Origin: a bacterium
Lineage (GTDB): Bacteria > Zixibacteria > MSB-5A5 > GN15 > FEB-12
NCBI GenBank assembly: GCA_030640905.1
Contig: DAOWIM010000259.1
Span: 1 to 6,402 of the forward strand
Reading direction: 5' to 3'
Length of the DNA stretch: 6,402 bases
Shown here: piece by piece, positions 1-5,594 of the stretch
How the letters are laid out: each line of letters starts with the position of its first letter
Numbering within the stretch: position 1 is the stretch's first letter
Notes under the pieces: model-generated
The model's database searches: none
The model's input: the letters and a program-made list of their open reading frames with translations, nothing else
Told to the model about the DNA's origin: nothing
Program-made: the position numbers and the translations under genes

Positions 1-1
1 G

Positions 2-271
2 ACCGAGCTTCCCAAATGGCGTCAACCTTCACAACTGTTGGGTGCGGCAAGAATACTGGTTGGGTCGCGACCGGGGTTCGATCCAAGAGCGTCGCTGGAA
101 GCATCCGGTCTGCCTATCGACCGGATCGAAGTGGTTGAGAGCCGCCAGATCGACGCCTCATCGACCGACATCCGCAAATTACTGGAGAGCGGTGCGCCCG
201 ATGAAAAGTTTGCTGATCTACTCTGCGGTGATGTCCTCCAATACATTCGCACCAAAGGGTTGTACTGCTGA
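2..271 (+). CDS. nadD: Nicotinate-nucleotide adenylyltransferase, C-terminal part (5' end outside window)
   Basis: NadD joins nicotinate mononucleotide to AMP from ATP, giving nicotinate adenine dinucleotide in cytoplasmic NAD synthesis. Only the last 89 codons are present, reading in frame from base 2 to a TGA at 269-271. NadD proteins are usually about 190-215 residues, so a little under half is visible. The fragment opens with the family's LPKW segment, followed by a hydrophobic strand ending in SRPGFD. It then has the conserved ASSTDIR motif, matching the SSTxIR nucleotide-binding signature of this nucleotidylyltransferase family, and ends with the typical YIRTKGLYC tail. The catalytic HxGH motif would lie upstream of the window and cannot be checked. 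The TGA overlaps the polA ATG by one base, which suggests translational coupling. The internal TTG at 38 should not be read as a start, because homology runs through it from the window edge. Confidence 0.9.
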   Translation, partial: TELPKWRQPSQLLGAARILVGSRPGFDPRASLEASGLPIDRIEVVESRQIDASSTDIRKLLESGAPDEKFADLLCGDVLQYIRTKGLYC

Positions 272-2991
272 TGGCTCCCCGGAAGACGCTGTACCTGATC
301 GACGGCTCAGCGCTGTTCTATCGAGCATTTTATGCCTTCATTCGTAACCCGCTGGTCAATTCCAAGGGTGAAGATACTTCGGCCACCTATGGTTTTGTAA
401 ATTCAATTCTCCGGCTGTTTCGTACCGAGGAGCCCGATAGTCTCGCGGTTGTTTTTGATACAGCCAAGCCGACGTTCCGGCATAAGATGTACGAAGGCTA
501 CAAAGCAACGCGTGCGAAAATGCCTGAGGAACTGGCGGCCCAGCTACCGAGGATATATCAGGCGGTCGAGGTACTGGGGATTGAATCGTTTGCGATGGCC
601 GGTTACGAGGCCGACGATATTATCGGGACGCTGGCCTGCAAGGCTGAGAACGATGGTTTCGATGTCTGGTGCATGACCGGCGATAAAGACTTTTTTCAAC
701 TCGTCACCGAGCATACCAGTATCTATTATCCACCGGCATCGGCGTCGTCAAAGCCGCGCAAGATGGGCAGGGAAGAAGTCAAAGAAAAATTCGGCGTCTA
801 TCCTGAACAAGTGATCGACAAGTTGGCCATGATGGGTGACTCTTCCGACAACGTCCCCGGAATTCCCGGCATTGGGCCAAAGACAGCCGACAAGTTGCTC
901 GAGCAGTACGGATCGCTTGAGGCTCTTTTGAAAGGGTATGAACAGATTACTGCCAAGGGGGTGCGCAATAAAGTGGTCAAGGGGATCGACAGCGCTCGTC
1001 TCTCAAGGGAACTGGTGACGATAAAAACCGATGTCCCGATCGAGTGTGATCTCGGCAAGCTGAAACGCCGTCCGCTTGAGTATGAAGTTGCCAAGAAGTT
1101 CTTTCTGGAAATGGAGTTCAATCGGTTGCTGGCGGAGATTCTGCCGCCGCAGGAGGCGATTGATCTACCGTCGATTGAAAAAGCTCCAGTCAAAACCGAT
1201 TACCGAACAGTCGGCAGTATTCCGGAGTTGAAAAAACTGGTTAAGGACCTGTCGTCGAAAAGAGAAATCGCCGTTGATACCGAGACGACATCGCTTGACC
1301 CTCTGGTAGCCGAACTGGTAGGAGTTTCGCTATCTGCCGCCAGCGGGACCGGCTGGTATGTTCCGGTTGGCCACACCACCGACAGTGATCGCAACTTACC
1401 GATAGACGAGGCGATTGCCATTCTCAAGCCGCTGTTGGAAAATCCGAAAGTTCAGAAGATCGGGCAGAACATCAAGTATGACCTGCAGATTCTCCGTCGC
1501 TGTGGTATTGAGATCAACCCGATTTCGTTTGACACGATGGTTGCTTCGTTTGTGGTCGATCCATCGGCACGCCATTCACTCTCGGCTCTCGCGTTGAGAT
1601 ATTTTGACTACGAGATGCAACCGATCACCGATCTGATCGGAAGTGGGAAAAAGCAGGTCAGCTTTGCGACTGTCCCGATTGACAAAGCCACGTTCTATGC
1701 GGCTGAAGATGCTGACCTTACCTACCGCCTTAGGGGCGTGCTTGCTCCGAAGATTCAGGAATCAGACCTGCATCGGCTCTACTATAATATCGAATTACCT
1801 CTCGTGACGGTCCTGGCTGACATGGAGGAGGCCGGGATACGAGTCGATGCTCAGTACCTCGGTGCGCTATCCGAACAGATGGAAGCAAAATTGACGGCCC
1901 TGACCTCGGAGATTCACAAGATTGCTGGTGGAGAATTCAACATCAATTCCACTCAACAACTGGCCCACATCCTTTTTGACAAACTCGGTCTGCCAACCAA
2001 GGGCAAGACAGCGAAAAAAACCGGCTACTCTACCGATGTGCGCGTTCTGGAAGAACTTGCCGAGCTTCACCAATTCCCCAAACTTATTCTGGATTACCGG
2101 CAATATGCCAAATTGAAGAGCACGTATGTTGATGCGATTCCAAGATTGATAAATCGTTCGACCGGGCGGGTGCACACTTCGTTCAACCAGACAATTGCCA
2201 CCACGGGCCGACTATCATCGACCGATCCAAACCTGCAGAATATTCCGGTGCGTACCGAAGACGGCAGAGCTATCCGCAAAGCGTTTGTACCGGCTGACAA
2301 GGATTACATCCTGCTGGTGGCCGATTATTCGCAGATAGAGTTGCGCATTCTGGCGCACTATGCTGCCGACCGTGGTTTGATCGATGCTTTCAACAATGCT
2401 GAGGATATCCACACGCGCACCGCCGCGGAAGTCTATGACGTGCCGTTATACGATGTGACCCCGGAGATGCGGCGTGCCGCCAAAACCGCCAATTTTGCTA
2501 TCATATATGGAGTCTCCGCCTATGGTCTGGCTCAGCAGACAGAACTTGATCTGGATGGGGCGAAGTCATTTATCGATACTTATTTTGAGCGATACCCCGG
2601 CATCAAGAGATACATTGATGATACCAAGGATGAGGCCCGAAAAAACGGCTATGTGACGACGATGTTCAAGCGGCGTCGCTACCTGGCCGACATCAACAGC
2701 AAGAACTACAATGCACGTCAGTTCGCCGAGCGAATCGCGATCAACTCGCCGATCCAGGGCACGGCTGCGGAGATGATCAAAATCGCTATGCTCGACATCC
2801 ATAAGAAAATGGCCGGAAGGCGTTCCAAAATGGTTTTGCAAGTGCACGATGAGCTGGTCTTTGACGTCTATAAGGATGAACTTGACGATCTCAGAGAGAT
2901 TGTCCGAGAATGCATGGAGAATGCCGTGAAGTTGGTCGTGCCGATTACGGTCGATCTCGGTGTGGGTGAAAACTGGCTTGAGGCCAAATAG
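271..2991 (+). CDS. polA: DNA polymerase I, full length with intact proofreading domain
   Basis: PolA fills gaps and removes RNA primers in replication and excision repair. At 906 residues it is the usual full length. The 5'-nuclease domain (about 1-290) carries LIDGSALFYRAF with D11, GYEADDIIG with D115/D116, TGDKDF with D138/D140, and the helix-hairpin-helix region GDSSDN (D190, D193) followed by PGIGPKTA. The 3'-5' exonuclease domain (about 310-500) keeps all acidic residues: D336 and E338 in DTET, D404 in GQNIKYD, and Y476/D480 in YAAEDAD. Many PolA lineages have lost these, so proofreading is predicted to be active. The polymerase domain (about 530-906) has motif A DYSQIELR (D685, steric-gate E690), motif B RRAAKTANFAIIYG (K738, F742, Y746) and motif C H859-D860-E861. 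F742 is the Phe that discriminates against dideoxynucleotides in E. coli-type enzymes. The ATG overlaps the nadD stop by one base. An AAAGGG 12 bases upstream is a poor ribosome site, so coupling to nadD is likely. Confidence 0.98.
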   Translation: MAPRKTLYLIDGSALFYRAFYAFIRNPLVNSKGEDTSATYGFVNSILRLFRTEEPDSLAVVFDTAKPTFRHKMYEGYKATRAKMPEELAAQLPRIYQAVEVLGIESFAMAGYEADDIIGTLACKAENDGFDVWCMTGDKDFFQLVTEHTSIYYPPASASSKPRKMGREEVKEKFGVYPEQVIDKLAMMGDSSDNVPGIPGIGPKTADKLLEQYGSLEALLKGYEQITAKGVRNKVVKGIDSARLSRELVTIKTDVPIECDLGKLKRRPLEYEVAKKFFLEMEFNRLLAEILPPQEAIDLPSIEKAPVKTDYRTVGSIPELKKLVKDLSSKREIAVDTETTSLDPLVAELVGVSLSAASGTGWYVPVGHTTDSDRNLPIDEAIAILKPLLENPKVQKIGQNIKYDLQILRRCGIEINPISFDTMVASFVVDPSARHSLSALALRYFDYEMQPITDLIGSGKKQVSFATVPIDKATFYAAEDADLTYRLRGVLAPKIQESDLHRLYYNIELPLVTVLADMEEAGIRVDAQYLGALSEQMEAKLTALTSEIHKIAGGEFNINSTQQLAHILFDKLGLPTKGKTAKKTGYSTDVRVLEELAELHQFPKLILDYRQYAKLKSTYVDAIPRLINRSTGRVHTSFNQTIATTGRLSSTDPNLQNIPVRTEDGRAIRKAFVPADKDYILLVADYSQIELRILAHYAADRGLIDAFNNAEDIHTRTAAEVYDVPLYDVTPEMRRAAKTANFAIIYGVSAYGLAQQTELDLDGAKSFIDTYFERYPGIKRYIDDTKDEARKNGYVTTMFKRRRYLADINSKNYNARQFAERIAINSPIQGTAAEMIKIAMLDIHKKMAGRRSKMVLQVHDELVFDVYKDELDDLREIVRECMENAVKLVVPITVDLGVGENWLEAK

Positions 2992-2997
2992 ACTGTT

Positions 2998-3004
2998 GGA
3001 GGGG
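2998..3004 (+). promoter_or_regulatory. Ribosome binding site of the beta-barrel gene
   Basis: GGAGGGG lies just before the ATG at 3007, in the 15-base gap after the polA stop. It is the best Shine-Dalgarno match on the + strand of the left block. It fixes the start of the secreted protein at 3007 and suggests translation independent of polA. Its core sits only 4 bases from the ATG, which is slightly short. Confidence 0.7.
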
Positions 3005-3006
3005 AT

Positions 3007-3669
3007 ATGAATAGAAGCAAGGGCTTCGCTCTGATCGCTTTCGTTCTACTGGCCGGAGTATGTGCCTCCATTTCGGCAGGTGCCAATGACTTCGACAAGT
3101 TGTTCAACCAACCAGCTTTTGAGCCGGGTTTCTATGTGGCGGCGGGGTTTGATTATCGAACCGATGAACGCCCGTTTGTGCAGACGATACCGAGCCTGAT
3201 GGTTGACCTGCTCTACTATCCCGGTCGAGTAGTAGCGTTCAAAGCCGGCGTCGGATACAATGATGCCACTCAGCTTGGGGCGACCGAGCAGATCAGAACC
3301 CGCTCCTTTGACCTCGGTATTCGTCTTCAGGATCAGCGACAACTATTTTCACCCTTCATGGAGACCGGCTATCAATATATGCGGTACATCGAAAAAGACG
3401 GGAAGGGTCCCCTCTCAGAGACGCGTCGAGGGTGGTACTTCGCAATCGGGATGTCTGCACACTTGAGTGCTTCATACAGTCTGGACATTTCTCTCAAGCA
3501 AGTTGCCAATTACATCTCCTACCCCCGGCCAGTGGCCGCTGCGCCGTTGCCGGATGATATCGGGCCGCAATGGGCCCAACCGGTTCCCTGTGGCTATGCT
3601 CCGTGGGTATTTGGTCGTTCGCTGTATAACCCGGCTACCCTTGAGATTCAGGCAAGATTCAAACTGTAG
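3007..3669 (+). CDS. Secreted protein of unknown function, probable small outer-membrane beta-barrel
   Basis: I do not recognise the family. The 220-residue protein begins with a classical signal peptide: basic NRSK, a hydrophobic core at about residues 6-22, and a likely signal-peptidase I site after A26 (AGA|ND). The mature part has about eight segments with alternating hydrophobic and polar residues, near 40-50, 62-71, 75-84, 99-109, 114-128, 142-152, 155-165 and 211-220. They are rich in Tyr, Phe and Gly. The last one, LEIQARFKL, alternates perfectly and ends the protein, as the BAM-recognised final strand of outer-membrane barrels does, although the terminal residue is Leu rather than Phe. 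A Pro-rich stretch (174-199) holding the only mature cysteine, C195, precedes the last strand and may be an extracellular loop or plug. A strong ribosome site precedes the start. It lies between polA and coaE, probably in one transcript, but the neighbours say nothing about its role. The barrel call is inference from strand pattern and length. Confidence 0.8.
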   Translation: MNRSKGFALIAFVLLAGVCASISAGANDFDKLFNQPAFEPGFYVAAGFDYRTDERPFVQTIPSLMVDLLYYPGRVVAFKAGVGYNDATQLGATEQIRTRSFDLGIRLQDQRQLFSPFMETGYQYMRYIEKDGKGPLSETRRGWYFAIGMSAHLSASYSLDISLKQVANYISYPRPVAAAPLPDDIGPQWAQPVPCGYAPWVFGRSLYNPATLEIQARFKL

Positions 3670-3716
3670 GCATTCGCACACTTGCTAATTTTCTCGCAAG
3701 CAGTTAACTATCCAGT

Positions 3717-4310
3717 ATGCTGATAGGTGTAACCGGACAGATTGGTTCGGGCAAGTCAACGGTTGCAAAAGTACTCCGGTCGTTGGGAGCCGCTGTTGTC
3801 GATGCTGACCGCATTGGGCGCGAGGCAGTAAATCGCAATCCCGCCCTCCTGAAAAAGCTATCTAAAGCTTTCGGAACAATCATTCTCACTCCGTCCGGCA
3901 AACTCAACCGCCGGAAACTGGCCGAACTTGCTTTTGCCGATGAAACCAACCGTCAGGAATTAAACCGACTGGTTCATCCGTATCTGTTGCGAGAGTTAAG
4001 GCGTCAGGTAAAAGAGAAATCGAAACGAGCGGATGTGGTTGTTATCGATGCTGCTCTTCTGCTTGAGTGGGAGTTGGACCATATAGTCGATTTGACGATA
4101 GTGGTTCATGCTTCTCGCGAGCGACGTTTGAAGTTTCTGAAGAAGCGTGGGATTGGTCGCGGCGATGCTGTGGCCCGGGAACGACGGCAGATGAAACTTG
4201 CTGTGTATCGCGCGCGCGCCAATATTGTGATCTACAACAGATCGACCGTGGCTGCTTTGAAAGCAAAAGTTCGGCAAGTATGGATTGATCGCGTGCTTGC
4301 GTTCGTCTGA
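3717..4310 (+). CDS. coaE: Dephospho-CoA kinase
   Basis: CoaE phosphorylates the ribose 3'-hydroxyl of dephospho-CoA with ATP, the final step of coenzyme A synthesis in the cytoplasm. The 197 residues match the usual length of about 200. The protein opens with the P-loop GQIGSGKST (residues 7-15, K13). VVDADRIGREAV follows, with D29 and D31 of the CoA-binding DAD motif, then LNRRKLAELAF (63-73), the family HP pair (H87-P88), and VIDAALLLEWEL (109-120), equivalent to the usual VPLLFE segment. The Arg-rich lid region KKRGIGRGDAVARERRQ (142-158) and a VIYN motif (171-174) close the core; most homologues have IDN where this has IYN. The start ATG at 3717 begins right at the first beta strand, so no residues seem missing. 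No Shine-Dalgarno sequence is visible in the 47-base gap after the upstream stop. The gene is probably the last of the nadD-polA-barrel-coaE run. It converges on the minus-strand dehydrogenase gene. Confidence 0.95.
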   Translation: MLIGVTGQIGSGKSTVAKVLRSLGAAVVDADRIGREAVNRNPALLKKLSKAFGTIILTPSGKLNRRKLAELAFADETNRQELNRLVHPYLLRELRRQVKEKSKRADVVVIDAALLLEWELDHIVDLTIVVHASRERRLKFLKKRGIGRGDAVARERRQMKLAVYRARANIVIYNRSTVAALKAKVRQVWIDRVLAFV

Positions 4311-4316
4311 CCGGAT

Positions 4317-4371
4317 AAAAAAAGCCGCACCGGCGAATATCCCTGGATACCAGGTCAAAAATGCCGGTGCG
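4317..4371 (-). terminator. Rho-independent terminator of the minus-strand dehydrogenase gene
   Basis: A perfect 9-bp inverted repeat, CGCACCGGC at 4326-4334 and GCCGGTGCG at 4363-4371, encloses a second perfect hairpin (CCTGG, loop ATA, CCAGG, 4342-4354). Read on the minus strand the outer stem is followed by GC and then seven T residues (A tract 4317-4323 on the plus strand), the classical intrinsic terminator layout. It lies 41 bases past the stop at 4412. On the plus strand the stem is followed by ACGATTGTTC with no T run, so it would stop coaE transcripts poorly. Confidence 0.85.
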
Positions 4372-4379
4372 ACGATTGT

Positions 4380-4409
4380 TCTAACAGAATCTGATCTAAC
4401 AGAACTTGT
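4380..4409. repeat. Two-copy 15-bp tandem repeat in the convergent gap
   Basis: TCTAACAGAA occurs at 4380-4389 and again at 4395-4404, so the period is 15 bases and the two 15-base units agree at 12 positions. The pair sits between the terminator and the stop codon of the minus-strand gene. The second copy also forms part of a short palindrome, AGAACTTGTTCT (4401-4412), that touches the stop codon. No function is apparent. Confidence 0.6.
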
Positions 4410-4411
4410 TC

Positions 4412-5410
4412 TTATCCAAAAATCTCAATTGTCTGCAGCTTATCTTTATCGGGACCTTCCGTGACCAGTTTGTAAACATGAGCGGCGCTCATCAGGTCCT
4501 GAATTGCCAGCCCGGTCGAATCGAAGATCGTAATATCATTATCAGATGTACGAAGCTTAAGATTCCCGGCGACAACCTTCGGCAATTCACCGGCGATATC
4601 TTTTTCGGACAACTTGCCCTGTGATACCGGTAGATTGATCTCGCCGGAATGTGAAGCCTGTACCCAGTCATCGATGACAACCTTAGCGTTGCTAAGAACA
4701 GCCGGATCAACTTCCTGCTTGCCTTTGGCGTCGGCACCAATAGCGTTGATATGGGCACCAGGGGTAACATCGTCTTTCATCACAATCGGCTTGCGTGATG
4801 AAGTCGTGCAGTTGATGACATCAGCACCGGCGCAGGCATCGTGAATCGAAGCGGCGACAGTGGCATCCATCCCAAAGTTGTCAGCGCAGAACTTGGCGAA
4901 GTTGTTCGCTGCGTCCTGATTGATATCGAATATTGAGATCGTCTTGATTTCGGGCTTAGTGACATTGAGGGCCATAACCTGCGTCTCAGCCTGAATACCG
5001 GCACCAATAAAGGCAGCCTTGGTGGAATTCTCTTTGGCCAGGTATTTTGCAGCGATGCCACCGGCAGCTCCGGTACGCATGTTTGTAATGTGGGTACCAT
5101 CCATGATCGCCAGCGGAAAACCAGTCTTGGGATCGATGAGAAGAATCGTGGCCATGACAGTCGGCAGATTGGCGTTGCGGTTGTCAGGGTGAACATTGAC
5201 AGCCTTGATTCCGGCCGCTCCGATATCCCGGATGTAGGCGGGCATGCAGCGAAGGTCGCCAAAGTAGTCTTCAAAATAGAGGTACGACTTGGGCGGCATC
5301 TGGGTTTTGTCCTGCCCGTAGAGACGGAAAGCCTCTTCGGTAACGCGGACACAATCAGCCATCGTCAGCGCTTTCTCGACATCCGATTTCTTTATGAGAT
5401 ACGTCTTCAT
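4412..5410 (-). CDS. Ornithine cyclodeaminase / mu-crystallin superfamily NAD(P)-dependent enzyme (alanine dehydrogenase-like or cyclodeaminase)
   Basis: Members include ornithine cyclodeaminase (ornithine to proline plus ammonia), archaeal-type alanine dehydrogenase, and imine reductases or opine-type synthases. The substrate cannot be fixed from sequence alone. At 332 residues the protein has family length. The substrate domain has R54 in DLRCMPAY, K69 in GIKAVNVHPDN, and R112 in MRTGAAGG, the positions that hold the substrate carboxylate in this family. The Rossmann dinucleotide-binding domain begins with AFIGAGIQAETQ (glycines 136 and 138), followed by an acidic strand end, IFDIN (160-164). 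INAIGADAKGKQEVD places D227 where ornithine cyclodeaminase has its catalytic Asp, and the C-terminal signature FDSTGLAIQD (296-305) is intact. No signal peptide is seen, so it is cytoplasmic. The start is supported by AGGAG nine bases upstream, and the gene has its own promoter and terminator. It is monocistronic, convergent with coaE and divergent from the peptidase gene. Confidence 0.92.
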   Translation of the reverse strand: MKTYLIKKSDVEKALTMADCVRVTEEAFRLYGQDKTQMPPKSYLYFEDYFGDLRCMPAYIRDIGAAGIKAVNVHPDNRNANLPTVMATILLIDPKTGFPLAIMDGTHITNMRTGAAGGIAAKYLAKENSTKAAFIGAGIQAETQVMALNVTKPEIKTISIFDINQDAANNFAKFCADNFGMDATVAASIHDACAGADVINCTTSSRKPIVMKDDVTPGAHINAIGADAKGKQEVDPAVLSNAKVVIDDWVQASHSGEINLPVSQGKLSEKDIAGELPKVVAGNLKLRTSDNDITIFDSTGLAIQDLMSAAHVYKLVTEGPDKDKLQTIEIFG

Positions 5411-5419
5411 TTCGGATAA

Positions 5420-5424
5420 CTCCT
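5420..5424 (-). promoter_or_regulatory. Ribosome binding site of the minus-strand dehydrogenase gene
   Basis: The minus strand reads AGGAG, then nine bases, then the ATG at 5410-5408. This is canonical spacing. It supports the chosen start, which also aligns with the usual N-terminus of the family. Confidence 0.8.
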
Positions 5425-5461
5425 ATAGAACAGGTTCGCATTTTCTCGAAAGATTGTGAAG

Positions 5462-5490
5462 AAAGTAACAATTAGCCTCGGGTCTGTCAA
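5462..5490 (-). promoter_or_regulatory. Sigma70-type promoter for the minus-strand dehydrogenase gene
   Basis: On the minus strand a perfect TTGACA -35 box (plus positions 5490-5485) is followed by 17 bases and TACTTT (5467-5462), a weak -10 with 3 of 6 consensus bases. Transcription would begin near 5455, giving a leader of about 45 bases that contains the AGGAG ribosome site. The consensus -35 with a weak -10 would suit an activated or tightly regulated promoter. This is pattern matching only. Confidence 0.5.
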
Positions 5491-5494
5491 ACCC
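5480..5494. promoter_or_regulatory. Imperfect palindrome over the -35 box, possible operator
   Basis: GGGTCTGTCAAACCC has GGGT and ACCC arms and inner TG and CA, with one mismatched pair and a central base. Its middle is exactly the TTGACA -35 box of the minus-strand promoter. A dimeric regulator bound there would block or replace sigma contact. No known operator consensus is recognised. Confidence 0.35.
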
Positions 5495-5522
5495 ATTCTT
5501 ACCAAAATCATGTAAAATATCA

Positions 5523-5537
5523 GGGACAATTAGTCCC
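5523..5537. promoter_or_regulatory. Short perfect inverted repeat in the divergent region
   Basis: GGGAC and GTCCC flank the loop AATTA. It could be an operator half-site pair or an RNA hairpin. It lies just downstream of TAAAAT (5513-5518), a 5-of-6 match to a -10 box, so a plus-strand transcript starting near 5525 would carry this hairpin at its 5' end. No -35 box is seen at proper distance from that -10. There is no T run after it, so it is not a terminator. Confidence 0.4.
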
Positions 5538-5559
5538 GAATTGTGCTGCCACTTTTTGT

Positions 5560-5588
5560 TTGCCGATAGCCCCTCAGCGGCTTAGACT
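5560..5588 (+). promoter_or_regulatory. Candidate promoter for the NlpC/P60 gene, placing the transcript start at the ATG
   Basis: TTGCCG (5560-5565; 4 of 6) is separated by exactly 17 bases from TAGACT (5583-5588; 4 of 6). The expected start of transcription, about seven bases past the -10, falls at 5595, the A of the ATG. No Shine-Dalgarno sequence lies between 5570 and 5594, which fits a leaderless message. Both boxes are weak individually, so this is tentative. Confidence 0.35.
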
Positions 5589-5594
5589 GAACTC

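Larger units (their letters stand above)
5468..5538. repeat. Pair of 13-bp direct repeats in the divergent regulatory region
   Basis: ACAATTAGCCTCG (5468-5480) and ACAATTAGTCCCG (5526-5538) agree at 11 of 13 bases, including eight in a row, with starts 58 bases apart. The first copy fills most of the spacer between the -10 and -35 boxes of the minus-strand promoter. The second lies upstream of both genes. The arrangement would suit two sites for one regulator, but chance is not excluded. Confidence 0.4.

Noticed and set aside
42..347. 101-codon plus-strand open frame over the nadD-polA junction
   Set aside because: It is out of frame with two genes that have strong family motifs, has no family features, and is best explained as a shadow frame.
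798..1193. 131-codon minus-strand open frame within polA
   Set aside because: It is antisense to the conserved PolA nuclease domain, with no supporting start signal or motif.
3043..3084. Lipoprotein signal (lipobox) around C19 of the secreted protein
   Set aside because: The residues before the cysteine are LAGV. Val at the -1 position breaks the lipobox rule, and a better signal-peptidase I site (AGA|ND) follows at residue 26.
3681..3700. Terminator between the beta-barrel gene and coaE
   Set aside because: The stem is only 5 bp with a 10-base A/T-rich loop and has no T run after it, so it would not terminate transcription.
3996..4358. 120-codon minus-strand open frame antisense to coaE
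   Set aside because: It lies opposite the conserved CoaE coding sequence, starts inside the terminator region, and has no recognisable motifs or ribosome site.
4401..4412. Palindrome AGAACTTGTTCT as a regulatory operator
   Set aside because: It lies at the stop codon of the minus-strand gene and partly within a tandem repeat, far from any promoter, so an operator role is unlikely.
4780..5352. 190-codon minus-strand open frame inside the dehydrogenase gene in another frame
   Set aside because: It is long but Arg/Ser/Pro-rich with no domain features, and fully overlaps a gene with intact catalytic and Rossmann motifs. It is a frame shadow in G+C-rich coding DNA.
5411..5594. Riboswitch or small RNA in the divergent gap
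   Set aside because: Only short isolated stems are visible. The minus-strand leader after the predicted start is about 45 bases, too short for known riboswitch classes, and no conserved aptamer motif is seen.
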